In this document: positions 30,177-42,678 of the stretch, in pieces
How positions within the stretch are numbered: the stretch's first letter is position 1
How the letters are laid out: the number at the start of each line of letters is the position of its first letter
Origin: Rhipicephalus microplus
Lineage: Eukaryota > Arthropoda > Arachnida > Ixodida > Ixodidae
Assembly: GCF_043290135.1 (NCBI RefSeq)
Contig: NC_134702.1
Location: 197,316,491 to 197,380,490, forward strand
DNA length: 64,000 nucleotides
Direction: 5' to 3'
Notes under the pieces: model-generated
The model's database searches: none
What the model saw: only the letters and a program-made list of their open reading frames with translations
What the model was told of the DNA's origin: nothing
Program-made: the position numbers and the translations under genes

Positions 30177-30766
30177 TTAGCCTTCGGTCACAACCTCACC
30201 ATCCTGTAACTTGTCGGACAGCACATCAGCAAGGATGCTTGAACGTTGAGGCAATGTGATGCTGTCGGCAGAAACACGAAACTTGCTGTCACAGATGTCG
30301 TTAGATTTGTCGGGGCATCCAGCTATCGAAAATGTCGCGGTACGCTCTTGAAGATCCATAATAGCGCCCTGGTCCCGTAAAAGGTTGACCTCCAGGATTA
30401 GGTCTCGGGAACAGTCACGAGGTACGAGGAAGCTGGCGAGAAACGTACGTCCCCGAATGCTTACTCTGATAGTGCACAGGCCGATTGGGGTGACTACGTG
30501 CCCACCGGAAGTACGAATTTGTGCTGCGTACCAAGGCGTTACAACTTCCTTCATGTGCGTTGCTAGTTTCATGTGCGTTGCCAGTCCGCACCTGTATCCA
30601 AAAATGCTCTAACGTCGTGGTGACCGTCGACTACCACATGTATATCCAAAGAAAATCTGCTTTTGGCTTTCGTCATTGTCGTCGGGTATTCGCTCCGGGT
30701 CCGTACTTGTGTCGGTGGGGGGCCTTGCTTGCGTCGAGTGTCAGCGGCCTCGCTCCCGAAGGTCAC
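30177..30766 (-). pseudogene. Protease remnant of the degenerate gypsy element
   Basis: The minus strand reads VVDGHHDVRAFLDTGAD at about 30588-30640, the retropepsin active site, then after a frame change PIGLCTIRVSIRGRTF and FLVPRDCSRDLILEVNLL, matching the gypsy protease core (VLPRSTHDVILGIDFL in the intact copy). Broken frames make it non-functional. Confidence 0.8.
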
Positions 30767-32153
30767 TGTCGTTAGTTTTCCCGCCTAGGGCTTGGCGAGT
30801 GCGCCAGCGCCACCCCTGGAAGGCTCTGAAAATTGGGCGAAGATCGCCTTGGGGATGGGGACTGCGACTTCCGCCGCAGTGGCATGCGCTGTTGTGAAAG
30901 GTATTCTGCAATAGCTTTGGTCTTTCGCCGAATCTCGCCCGTGGCGAGTCAACGGCGAAACCCTGTCGTCCGTGGCGACGATAGGGACATTCCCGGTACA
31001 CATGTCCAGTTTCACCACATTGATAACACAGTGGTCGTCTGTCCGGTGTGCGCCGTACGTCATATTTTCTGGGAAGCGCCTGCCGATTTTCCAAGTGCTA
31101 AATTGACTGCAGCGAAGGAAGCGCACCCTGAGGCATAGGATTAACGAAGCGCGGTGAAGCATGAATATATCGACTGACAGCTTCTGCGTATGAAATGCAG
31201 GTTATTGCCCGCATTTCCGTCGGGAAATGCGGGCAATAACCTGAAGGCGGCACTTGGAAAGCTTGTGGTACTTCGTTTCTGACGAGGCTGCAAATAGACC
31301 CTGCAGTAGGTTGGGACTGGCCTCGAATCTTTTGTAGTTCGTCTTGCACCACTGATGGATTGAGGTCGCAGAGAAGCTAGATGTTTATTCTGCGTCCTGC
31401 ACCTCCGATATGACCTACTGATGAAGCGACACTCACTTGCCGGTCGTACACAGTAGAACGCTGCGGCAGCACTTGTTCCATGGTTGTGGCTTCGGTCGAA
31501 AATTCCGCCACGGTTCTTGGGGGACAGCGAATGAGGCCAGCGAAAAGCGGCTCTTTCACTCCTCGCATTAAATGATGGACCTTCTCTTCTTCCGCCATGT
31601 CGAGGTCAACTCGACGAAAGAGGCTCGTCATGTCCTCGACTTACATCACGACACTTTCATTCGGCATTTGGAGGCACGACTGAATCACTTGCTAGCTCGT
31701 TTACAGCGATTGGGGTCGGCCCAACTTGCCACCAAATATGGACGAAAGACGCTCCACAAGGAAAAAGGCTCACGGTTTTCGTACCAAGTACGAGCGCTGT
31801 TCCATAAGCTGAAATACACGTTCCTTATCTTGTCAAAGTCGGTCCAATCATTGTAATCGGAGACCTGTACGAACTGAACCAGTCAGTCTTCGACATCCTC
31901 CAAGACGTAACCATGGAACACCTTCGGCACACGTGGCTTCCACGGCGTATGAGGCGTGTCTGCAGCGTTTCGCAGTGCGTTGGAGGCTGCAGCGCCTTAG
32001 CGTTGGGAGGTGTGACGTCATCTCGGGAAGCGGTCTACGCTCAGGAGGTAGTCCTCGGAGTCTTCGGCTTGAGCGGTGAACAGGTGTTGTCAATGCAGGT
32101 ACAGGGCTACCTGGAGGCGTTTTGGAACATAGGCTGGGGGTTACCCAGTACAT
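30741..32153 (-). pseudogene. Gag remnants of the degenerate gypsy element
   Basis: The N-terminal part from 32153 starts MYWVTPSLCS directly after the primer-binding site and includes RSSRRLRGLPPE, like RRSRRLAGLSPS in the intact element. The middle (31377-31631) has AEEEKVHHLMRGVKEPLFAG, the capsid C-terminal helix. The nucleocapsid knuckle CYQCGETGHVYREC lies at about 30980-31030. The pieces are in different frames. A short inverted repeat at about 31200-31240 suggests a local rearrangement. Confidence 0.8.
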
Positions 32154-32161
32154 CCACCAGA

Positions 32162-32338
32162 TGTCACGTGCTGCAAAAGATCTTCAACTCGGAAGAACTC
32201 GGAGACGCATAGAAAACTTGCAAGATAGCTACTTCAATAATCAACCACTAACTAAAGCGCACGATGCTTCAGAACATCGTCTTCTATTCTAGCCGGCAGC
32301 CATGGCTTGCGCTCACCGTACCTAGCACTCAAGTGGCA
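32162..32338 (-). repeat. 5' LTR of the degenerate gypsy element
   Basis: On the minus strand it runs TGCCACTTGAGTG to CACGTGACA and is followed by TCTGGTGGATG, corresponding to TTTGGTGGAGC after the intact LTR. Partner of 26915-27099. Confidence 0.8.
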
Positions 32339-33519
32339 ATACTTATGTTTTGCATTCATCGAGTAACAGCTTCTGGATTTAGTTTTTTTTATGTTGCGTT
32401 CTTGAACTTGAATTACAAATGTGTGTTCCCGCCGCTCCAGAGTCAGCAAACTGTCAATCACCCGTGTCGTATACCCGCAAACCGCCCACGGGGTATGGGT
32501 ATGTGCCACAAGTGTGGGGAAGAAAAGGTTTGACGACGTACGTACTCAACGGGATTTGCAGGTTATTAATCATGTCATGAAGCATCAAATTTGTTCCACA
32601 CGTTTTTTTACCCCTAAATACTGATACTGCTCTACCCCAAGATAATGAGGCGATACACGTAGTATAAATTGGGGTATATGATATACGGCGATATATACTA
32701 CACATATCGCCTCTTAACCTAGCAGACAAATATTAGTATTGTATAAAGTGCGATATATACACACATGGGTGGATGGATAGATGGATAGATGGATAGATAA
32801 ATAGTTAGATAGATGGATAGATAGACAGATAGATAGATACTACGCAAAGAAGTGCTTTGCATTAGAAAAGCAACGACAAAACGTATGATTTCAAATTTAC
32901 TATGCCTTGCCTCTTCACTCTCAATTCATGTTCTCTACAAAGGTGAACTGCAGGGACCTGAGAAGAGCATAACGAAGTCATGAAAACGGAAAGGAAGTTT
33001 ACACTATAATACGCGTACAAAGAAAACGAAGTAGCTTTGGTCACCTAATTTTTACTTTACCATACGCGCACTAAAGAAAAAAAAGGAGCTTTGTCCAGCT
33101 AACTTGACCGAGAATTGTTTTCCTTAGAATGTGTAAAAGAGTAAAGTAAGAATTACAAATGTTCATCTTAAGACTGTGATATGCATGAAGTGTTTAAAAA
33201 TGCACTAAAAAGTAATGAAAATGAAAAAAAACAAGACTTCTCGGCATCACAGTGAAAAATCAAAACTGAAACAGAAACTTGTTTGGTTTGTTTAGGTGGC
33301 GACATCTAGTGGGATTCTGTGAAAATAATTCACGGGCTAAAGAAAATGCTTCTACGCGCGGCATTAAACCTGTGACCGCGCGCTGATGTTGCGCCCCGTA
33401 ACTATGAGAGTAACGCACTCGACCACGAATGCCACTGCACCGCTGGCGATAAGCAAGAGTTTATCAATATGCCAGAAGCATTCGAAGGAACTGCGTCGAA
33501 AAAACGCGTTAAAGAACAA
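32339..33519. other. Non-coding stretch with a (GATA)n repeat tail
   Basis: About 32764-32840 is a (GATA)n/(GGAT)n tract followed by AAGTGCTTTGCATTAG, resembling the tail of composite repeats A and B, so it may be another, differently headed copy. The rest shows no supported gene. Confidence 0.45.
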
Positions 33520-34004
33520 TAGAGAGGTTTAGTACTGCGGAATGGTGCTACGTACGCATTACGCAAGTGCCTTGCGTTACGTCGCGTCGTTTGCCACTAA
33601 TAGGCTTTTAGTACGCCATAGTACCCGCGTACGTAACGACCGTGAAGCGGGTTGCGCCATCTGGTAGATTAAAATAGAAGCACGTGTTGTTGACAGCCAA
33701 AGTGAGCCAATCCAAGTGTTATAGCCAGATTATGGCCATATTTTAAGCCACAGAGCCGGTCGATGCTTGCCTTCGATGCCGCCATTTTGCAAAACGAAGT
33801 CTCGCGCTATCGCGAACTTGTTCGAGAGCGGCGCGATCACCTTATACGCACGCACGCACGCATCTCATGCGTACGTACGTAGCGGCTGCGTACGTAATGA
33901 GATACGTGCGCGTTGCGGTCTGCGCATGCGCACTACGCAGAACGTGGCGTCTTTACGTACGCAACGCCGCCACGTACGCAGCGTACGCAGTACTAAAACT
34001 CTCT
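33520..34004. mobile_element. MITE with 18-20-bp inverted ends, TA-flanked
   Basis: The left end TAGAGAGGTTTAGTACTGCG (33520-33539) is inverted at 33985-34004 with one mismatch. If TA is the duplicated target, the inverted repeat is GAGAGxTTTAGTACTGCG. The inside is unusually rich in CGTACGTA-type palindromes. No transposase, about 485 bp. A TA target suggests Tc1/mariner-type mobilisation, which is inference. Confidence 0.75.
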
Positions 34005-36796
34005 AATGTTATGCCAATTGGGGCACGTTGAGAATGGCTTCAATCGTCGTATTTGTTCGACGGCGGTAACCTCGAAACATGTCGATTTAATTTACATAAT
34101 AATCTTTTTTGATTTTGTTACCAGGGCTTGTTGTTTCCGAAAAAAATAAAGAACGATTTCATAATGGTAAAAAAACATGGTGGAATTCAAGTTAATGTTT
34201 TTATACACTACAGCATATATTATCCAGAGCGATATTATATGACGCTGCTCATATTTGCGCCATCACTCTGGGGCAATAAATTTCCTAAATCAAGCAATGC
34301 TAAGCAATTTAAAAAAATTTAACAAAAAGAATTGTTCGTGATAATAAGAACAGCTCAATTGCTTCAAGCCAGGAGTCTCAAACAATCAGGAAACTTTGTT
34401 CCGCAAAAGCTAGGCCACTGAAGAGGGGGTGAAGCGGCATGTGAGGTGGGGGATAGCGAACGCAACGTAGCCTAATGCAACCATGCATGTTAAAAAACGC
34501 ACTTTATATATCTCATGTGTGACTCGTTTTTGAAATGGACTTAGCCTTAGGATTGCAGCGAAATATCGATACTAAAAAACGCAATGACTCAATTATGGAT
34601 GCCTATTCCGAAGTCTGGAATTTTCTACCAGTCTTATGTTTCAACACTTAGTGACCGCAAGGAGTGCTCAACAAAAAAAAAATTGTGTGAAGTCAGTCAC
34701 GTCTTCGTAACACTCCCGAAGAACACGTTATTCTTCACAACAGGCTAGTAAAGGAAGCGAGTGTGTTTTAGCAATGTCCAAATTGTTTTATTTTTGGTGA
34801 AGCCGCAGGCCACGTGTCTTGATCTCCTGCCTTAAGATAAACACTGCATAACAAGCTGCAGTTAGCGAAGCGCGCTTTATTGCAATGCCGTGGTGGCGCG
34901 CTTGATCACTTCCCTCATTCTGAAAGGCGCAGTTCATAGCAAAGCCAGCGCAGTGAAACAGCAAATCAGAAGAGAAAAGACGCCGGTGCGCCGGCACCGA
35001 TTAGCCTATAACACCAAAGACAAACTGAGATTTCAACCCGAATCCCCTGCGTGCAAGCCCAGTATTCCACCACTCAGCTACGCCAGTGCTTAAAACTCTG
35101 TCGCGAACTGACTCTATACAGGCTTCATGTCAGGAAACGAATCGCGTTAACGTGTGCAATCAAGCGTTCAAGAAGGAAGAAAAAATGAACAACCAGGTGT
35201 CGCACAAACGAGTGGGTCGTCCTGTAGCCTAGCCCGTTATAATAAACTAAGGCATATTCATTCATTGTCGTCAGCCTTACCTTAAAAAATTGCACGGAAT
35301 TCCTTGCAAGTTTCAAGCGAGTACCACGCTTCTCCGCAAACTTAGAAGAATGGCATAGTCAGTATTAGATAGTGACTTTTCATTACTCTGTTTTCAAAAA
35401 TATGCTTGACCCTAACTGAAGAAATTTTTGTAAGCTTTGTTGTTTTAGGTTTGAGATACTGCCACTGGCATTTTTCTAATGCTGTGTATGACGTCTTTAT
35501 GGGTACAAAATGAGAACCATTTCAAATATTTTATTCAAAAATATTCCTTTTTATTCTTATATGCGGTAAAATTGAACTAATCTCTTCATTATTCTTCCTT
35601 TCAGGTTAACACTGCAGTCTGGAATACGATCTAAATGGCATATCAATTTTATGCAATGTATTGCGCATTATTGCAATTCATTTGTTTTATTTTTAAATCA
35701 CCAAACCTTTTTCAAATAACCCTTAACTTTCATTAACGCAATAGTGACCAACCCGCCAGAGTGAGTACGCACCACTGGTGTAAACAAAGAACAAGCAAAC
35801 AAATGTCTCCTCACCCCAAGAAAATGATATTTATGGCACAGTGGGTACCCTGCATGCGCACTGGCTGCAGTTACCGAAAATTGGTACTGAAAAGGCTCTG
35901 AAAAGGCCACTTTCCCAGCTTTCGCTGTGAATGTGTGGCGCATTCCACGAAGTTCTGGCGTATTTTTTTTTCATATAAAGTACTTTGCTTTTATCTATAC
36001 CTTATATCAGTTTCTTAGGCCGACAGCACTGACGTGATACGTCACTGTTACATTATATGGCAATGTCTGTTCTTCAAATAGTAATTGGGAAATCAATGCA
36101 AATCACCCTCTGAAGTCTCACCTTTGGAGCATCGGCGTATCGTATACAGCGCACTATCCTTTCTCCATCTCAACAGGTTGTTTTCATGGAGCAATCACTT
36201 TACCACTACGGGATTCGCCGTCACTATTCACGCGAACCACCCAAAGGCCAGTTCTACTTCGGAAAGATCAACGTACTCACAGTCCCGTGTGCAATATTTG
36301 TGAGCTACAATGCCAGCAAGATTGTGCAAGAAAGCCTGCACCAGACGTGAGTTCAATATCTGAAAACATAGCAAATATAGCAATCAATTTCATTTTTTCA
36401 CGTAGTATCAATGTTTGTAGTGCTTTATTTGATGATATGTACAGTTGACCACAAAAAGTTTATAGACCATCCGAGCGCATAGCCGAAAGCCTCTTCGTGA
36501 CACTTCCAGTATACGTCAGTGGCGGTCGACACCACTGCAGCGCCTTTAGAGCATCCCTCCCCTAATTTATGGCCTGTCTCTTTTCTGACTGGGTACAAAT
36601 ATTTGTCACGTTTTGATTTTCAACGCTATGCACTTTCGGCATCTGCATCTACGAGTTTGTGCCTGGAAAGCAGTCTATGAGCACAACTGTTATCAATCCC
36701 AATCTTTATCACAAAGTGACACCTAGCGAACGGAATGCCGTTTGAGACACGCCATGATAGAAGTGTGGCAGCTTGCGCTAGTTGGTATTGCATGAC
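34005..36796. other. Intergenic, mostly unassigned; a tRNA-like SINE fragment
   Basis: At about 35027-35094 the minus strand has a polymerase III A box (TAGCTGAGTGG) followed by GGGATTCGGGTTGAAATC, a weak B box, so it is a tRNA-derived repeat rather than a working tRNA: no cloverleaf is complete. About 35830-35945 looks like a common dispersed sequence but has no defined ends. Nothing else is supported. Confidence 0.4.
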
Positions 36797-36884
36797 GATA
36801 GTTATAGCGCGAGAACAAAATGACGACACAGACACAAGAAAGATTGTCTCTGTGTCGTCACTTTGTTCTCGCGCTATAACTATC
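36797..36884. repeat. Near-perfect hairpin, 41-nt arms, 6-nt loop
   Basis: The left arm GATAGTTATAGCGCGAGAAC and onward to 36837 is inverted at 36844-36884 with two mismatches, with the loop GAAAGA between. Such a compact fold-back is probably a terminal piece of a retroelement, possibly Penelope-like, but no coding part is next to it. Confidence 0.85.
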
Positions 36885-39111
36885 AGCACGCCGGAATAGT
36901 TTCGATCGTCCTGTGAAAACAGCAATGTGATGGTCATAATTCACGCTAGCGCTTCGCATGAAAACCGCAAACTAACAATGCGCTACCCGGCTGTAGAAAA
37001 CTGAAAGGCCAGTTAATAAAAAGACAACCCGTTTCGAACCTAAAAGTGCGGTCGATGGTAGGTGGCACATCGCTAGATGGCGCAGACCGGCAGTTTTGCA
37101 CAGAATTGCTGTATATGCTACTGCATTTGCTACCCTGAGGTAGCAGAGTTGCGCCACTGTTTTCCGGGCGCCGCTCCCTCCGCCTACAGGCATTCAGTGC
37201 CCCTGCTCGCCGAGCGCCATCACGTGGTCATCGATGGTTCATTTGCACTGCGGAGAAGGCAACGCTATGCAGATTCCGGGCAGATCAAGTGGGGTTGACA
37301 ACGGTTGTTGTCATTCTCGCCGCGCTTTGTCGGTAATGTAGCCATGCTACCTCTTGGTCACGAGAAATGCGGCAGTAAATGCATTCTGTCTTGAGTTGTA
37401 CGTAGAACCCATGTGATTAGAGGCGGCTGCAGCGAGTGTTGCTTTAGAATGATTAGTGTTCAGTCAGAAGGAATAAACCCTTGGCCATGTTGTCGTCAGC
37501 AGGATTTTCTCTTGGAGGTACAAATCATTGTTGCATTGCGGCTTAGGGAGAGTGAGAGCACTGCTCTAGCTTGGGTAAGGTCAAGTGCTGTTGTGGCTTG
37601 AGGGGGGGCAAGGGCCTCTTTTCCACTTCTCTGCTAACGCCCATGCGGTTGCCTTTTTTTTGGCTTTTTCTTTTAGGCAGCATGTGTCAGCTGCATACGT
37701 TCAAATTAGTCTGGTGCATAAAACGCTAAAAATAAAGGAAGAATTTAAAATAGAACTATTTGAATTGGCAAGGTGTTGCTGCCAGTGCGTGAATTGAATG
37801 CAGCTTAGGAACCTTAAATCGCAAATAATGTTGAACACGACAGGGCTGTTGAACGACGATTCTCATCAGTTGTCGTGAGCCGCTATTGTAATACGAGCGT
37901 AATACGAGATGCACGCTTAACGCAGGCATAGCAAGGCCACTTTCAATCACTACCATCTCGATTCACTTGAAGACTACAAAGCTTTGCCTGGTTAACTCAC
38001 AGAGTTAATAAATGAGCCCAACGCGATTAAATGTTTCATTCCTGGCTCGATGGTGATCAAGAGTGAAAAATAAATGTGAAAAAAACAGTGCAAAAGAAGC
38101 CGAAGCTAATGTGCGGCTCACTCTAAATGTACTATGTACCACTGGTCCAATGAGGTGACGCACGTTTTTTCATACTTGCTTACCAAAAACATAAACATAA
38201 AATGACGGCTTCAAGGCGCGACCAGAGCAACTGTGTCGCGTAACTTCATAAAAAGTGGAAAGAAAAGAGCAAAAATATAAAGCAACGTGTCAGCGTGAGC
38301 GCTGCTCCAACGCGGTTGGTGAGTGGCTTTCCCGCAAGACGTTTGAACCCAAGATGGCGCACTTCGCACAATTCTGCTACCTAAAAGTAGCATATACAGT
38401 AGCTCTAGTTTTGCACGCGCTCGCATGGTCCGCAAGCTGTTGTGGTCGACTGTACTTACCCTGTTAATTACCACGTATTGTGGTCAACGTATGTTACTTG
38501 GTCATTCTTTTCTAATAGCTCTGTTCCAATCGCGGCGAGGGCTACAGGGATAATTGAGGGCTAATGGACGCAGTGACACACAGAAAGGGGTACAGTGTAT
38601 GCCACTGAACACGTCACACCCAGCTGCGGACTAGAGCTCGTGCAGCCTACTTGACTTTCATGCAGTTTGTTTTTGGCCCTCACAAACCAATAGGTGACAC
38701 ATAAGAAGCTTTGCTTTAAAACAATCAGATAATGAATAATTATTTGCTTTGATACTGCAGCGGCACCATAAAGCTTTCGTAGCATTCTAACGTAAAGTAA
38801 ATAAGATTTAAGCAACGTATATTGTGTGAATTTTATTTGGAAATGCTGAATAAGTGACATCTGCAGTGTTGGTGCTTTTATTGAATACTTTCTTTTTCTT
38901 ATTCTAGAGGTAAGCCAGTGAAATATAAAATACATCATGTGACTTCAACTTGTAGCAGTAAGCATCATCCGCAAAAGGTCAGCGCGTATAGTAACACTTT
39001 CAAGATTTTTTGAGCATTTCAGAGGCGGAGCTCTCCCAGAAAGTGCGAACGTTCCCCAATAATGTTAATTTTGGGGTGGTGTTATCTGCGTTATTCTTGC
39101 TATAACCACAG
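36885..39111. other. Intergenic, no firm feature; one inverted dispersed repeat pair
   Basis: About 37095-37158 and 38352-38412 share, in opposite orientation, a block with TGGCGCA, CTGCTACCT, GTAGCAxATxCAGTAGC; both are copies of some dispersed repeat. No upstream exon of the receptor ending at 39388 could be recognised here. Confidence 0.4.
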
Positions 39112-39388
39112 GACGCGCTGGATCTGCGAGTCTGGGCTGATAGATCGACACCTGGAACAAGCGCTGCTGCAGACATGGCGACAGGCTGGAAATCGGCCCA
39201 ACACAGTGGAGGCCATACGTGCTGAAGACATTTCCGGGCTCTTCGCCGTCTGGATAATGGGAATGAGTATGGCAGCAGTGGGAACAGTCGGCGAGGCAGT
39301 CATGGAGTGGAGACGACGTTCAGGAGCTGAAGTGAGCCGATTTGGCCTCAGACGGCGCCGCAACAGGCTCAAGCGAACCTTCCCATAG
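39112..39388 (+). CDS. Terminal exon of an ionotropic glutamate receptor-like (IR/iGluR) gene
   Basis: Begins after a good acceptor (TTCTTGCTATAACCACAG ending at 39111), with its first base completing a codon. It then reads TRWICESGLIDRHLEQAL, a stretch to AEDISGLFAV, a hydrophobic segment WIMGMSMAAVGTVGEAV and a basic tail ending at a TAG (39386-39388). A ligand-binding S2 end (ESGLIDRH), a single membrane helix and a short basic cytoplasmic tail are the layout of the last part of arthropod IR/iGluR subunits, ligand-gated cation channels of sensory or synaptic cells. AATAAA follows at 39405. The upstream exons are not visible in the window. It could also be a retained fragment of a duplicated receptor. 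Confidence 0.6.
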
Positions 39389-39404
39389 TTTCTCACTTAA
39401 AAAT

Positions 39405-39410
39405 AATAAA
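39405..39410 (+). terminator. Polyadenylation signal of the receptor-like exon
   Basis: AATAAA 17 nt after the stop codon. Confidence 0.55.
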
Positions 39411-40868
39411 GAGCCTCCAAAAACAGTCCCTTCGGCGATGTGCAGTATAGGAGCGAAATAAAATTTGAAAATGGTCGACAGATTGTTACCGCAATAGCGC
39501 TAAAGAGCTCTTATCGCTAAAATTTCGGCATCGGTGTTGGTGCCGTTGGTTGTGAGGGAAAAATCATCACTTTATGCATGACCGAAAAACCGGGAACGGT
39601 GCAAAGAAAATAAATAAATGATAAAAATTCTGAAGATTGGGCACCGAACCAGGGTTGCTTGGCTTCAAGTGGAGATCAAACCCGGGTCATTTGCGTGGCA
39701 AGTGGATCTACCGCCACACGGTACCACCTCTGCTTGTGAAAACTGCGAAAAGAACTTCCTCCGCTTGTAAATGCAGTGAAAGGAGCCTTCATGGGTCACA
39801 AACAAACGCGTCCTGTATACTTGCTTCACAATGCAACAAGAAATATTGCAGTAATAATGTGTGATACAAGCGTCGATCGTCAGCGGGCTTCAGAATATGT
39901 GATTACATGATGGCTCCGTGGTTGAAAGCCGGTACCCCACTGAAAAAGGCGCGCACGCTCCTGTGCCTGTTCCCTTAAGGCCACGTAGTAGGTATACAAC
40001 AAATTTGAAAAGGTTTCGTGCACTAAGTGAGAACAACACGTTTTGTGTCAGTTGTAAAGAAAGACTAAATATGACCACTTGTGCTTAAACAACCTTTTAA
40101 ATACCATGGACGTGTACAATGTTTCACATCGGTCATCATATTCGACATATTCACCTTATGTATTATAACGTGCCTTAGGCACTCCCTCAGGCTTAGAGGT
40201 GTAGCTAGACTCTGGCACCCTCCCCTCCCCTGAGTTTTTTTTTTCTGGTGGCATAAAGAATAAAAAGTGACCATTTTAAGGAGATGCTGCAAATCAAAAT
40301 CTAAAAGCCCATAACCCCCACCCCCTACCCACCCTGAAAACAACTTCTGGCAACGCTTCTCGTCAGCCATACCATTAAATTTTCTTGGAATGCAGACTAA
40401 CGCATCCCAGAGACATAGTTAAGGGTATTCAGTAAGATGGAACAATAGCTACATTGTGACGGCTATATTCTCACTTGGGCTTCTTTATCATAACATTTCG
40501 TACAGACGAAGCGCAAACTGAGTGGATTATACAAAATAGGCAGCAGATTTCAGTATGCCTTCTACATCATTGTGGTAGAAATTACTCTTGACGAGTCCAT
40601 CTCAAGTTCAAAGCACTAATATCCTCCCGCGAATTGCGTTCTACACAATATAAAAGCATGTGGGCACTGTAGACGTTTACGACTAAAGCAGAGAAGACCC
40701 GTAGCGGCCACTTCCATCAGGGCACATGCGATAAGGTCAACTCGCCATGATGGCTGCCGGCTACAAACAGCCGTCTTCTTGGTTATTGCCGCGACGCTGA
40801 TTTCTCGTTTCCGCAGAACAACAGCAGAAAAAATTACCGAAATTAAGCATGACTTTTCAGAAAAAAAA
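39411..40868. other. Non-coding stretch with a tRNA-like repeat fragment
   Basis: At about 39640-39730 the sequence (GATCAAACCCGGGTC, TTTGCGTGGCAAGTGG) resembles an inverted tRNA-derived repeat; it is not a complete tRNA. 40150-40370 is rich in C and T and uninformative. No gene seen. Confidence 0.4.
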
Positions 40869-41377
40869 TTGGCAGATCGCAGGTACAGTGCGAATCGATG
40901 ATATGCAAAGCACGAATGAGGAAGGTTGATATATCACTTTAAAATAGGCACTACTTTACAAAGCGGACGTAAATTATGCTGTAAATGATTTCCATTTCAA
41001 TATTATCATGTTCGGATGTGTCATTTACCTTCGTTGTCTATTCGCGTCCCGTGATACCAAATTTTGAATCACGTGATGTGATGTGTGTAGCTAGCGAAAC
41101 GGCCGCGAGCACGCTACGAGCATGGCTCGTAGTACTGTTTTACATAAAACTCATATTAGGATTGTCTTTGTTGGACGTGTCATTTACATTTGTCATCCAT
41201 TCACGGCACGTAATACCAAATTTCCTATATCTGAAGCTAGTGAAACAGCTCCGAGCACACTTTGAGCATAGCATGTAGTTATATTTTACATAACATGCAT
41301 ATGATGATTATCATGTTTGGACGTTCCATGTGCTTTCACCGACTTTTCAAGCCACCTGATACCAAATTTGGTATCCT

Positions 41378-41568
41378 TATTTATTAATTTTATTTTACTC
41401 ACGGGTCCCTAACAGAAGGGACATTACATGAGGGGTGGGCATACAAGAAATGGGGAAAGGCAAAGTTGGATGTGCAACAAAACAAAAAACAAATATTAGG
41501 ACATAGCTGAAGCGGCAGAAAAAACAAAACAAAAAAAGAGAAGAGGGGGTTAACAGGGGGGTAATATG
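41378..41568 (-). repeat. Nested LINE 3' end in composite repeat B
   Basis: The minus strand reads CATGTAATGTCCCTTCTGTT, AGGGACCCGTGAG and then TAAAATAAAATTAATAAATAA, a 3' UTR and A/T-rich tail of a LINE. No coding part is left. Confidence 0.6.
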
Positions 41569-42381
41569 TGGAGCTAGCGAAACAGCCGCCAGCACGGTAT
41601 GAGCGTAGCATGTAATGCTGTTTCACATGGCACGCATATCATGATTATCAAGTTAAGACGCGTTATTTACCTTCGTGCTCTATTCGCGTAACGTGATGCC
41701 AAATTTGGCATATGTGGAGCTAGTGAAACACCTGCGAGTGCGCTATGAGCGTAGAATGTATTCATAGTTTGCATGACACGCTTGTATCATTAGCATGTTT
41801 GGTCGTTTCTTTTACCTTCGTCGTCCATTCACGTCCCGTAATACCAAATTTGGTGCAAGTGAAGCTAGTGAAACGGCCGCCAGCGCATCATGAGCGTAGC
41901 ATGTAGTGATGTTGTTACATGACACACATCTCATCTTTATCGTGTTTGCACCAGTCTCATACCTTCGTCATCCCTTCACGTACTGTGACAACCAGTTTCG
42001 TAGATGTGAAGCTAGCGAAACGACCGCGAGCGCACCATGAGCGTGGCGTGTAGTCATGACTAGTCATAACATAAAAATTATGACAAGTATGTCTTCATTT
42101 CCACGTTAGGGTCTGTCACTTATGCTTGCCATGCAGTGCACCTGGTATGTCATAAACTCGTATGTCATACCATACCAGTTTTGGAAAATGTAATGTGAAT
42201 GAAACCATCACAAAGCAGCAATACCATGAAAAGTAAATCATAACACTCATGACATACATGTATTATTTTCATGTTATGACTAGTCAACTATGCTGTTCAT
42301 ACAGTCATGTTATGCCATACGAATTTTGGTATTTACATCATTATTATGACGGCCAGAAGAGCTAAAACTAGTAAGCGGCAA

Positions 42382-42634
<253 letters not shown>

Positions 42635-42678
42635 CGCTCAAAGTCGCCAAAGATTCCTTAGAAATGCTTCGCATTTAC

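Larger units (their letters stand above)
26915..32338 (-). mobile_element. Degenerate full-length Ty3/gypsy element, about 5.4 kb
   Basis: The element lies on the minus strand: 5' LTR 32162-32338, gag remnants, protease, RT, RNase H, integrase and 3' LTR 26915-27099. The LTRs align along their length but differ by many substitutions and small indels, in contrast to the identical LTRs of the intact element, so this insertion is much older. Pol is broken into many frames. The order and the domain matches leave no doubt about identity; it is a different subfamily from the intact copy. No clear target duplication. Confidence 0.9.

Noticed and set aside
41395..41626. Minus-strand hydrophobic Phe/Leu-rich open frames
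   Set aside because: They read through the A-rich 3' end of a nested LINE.
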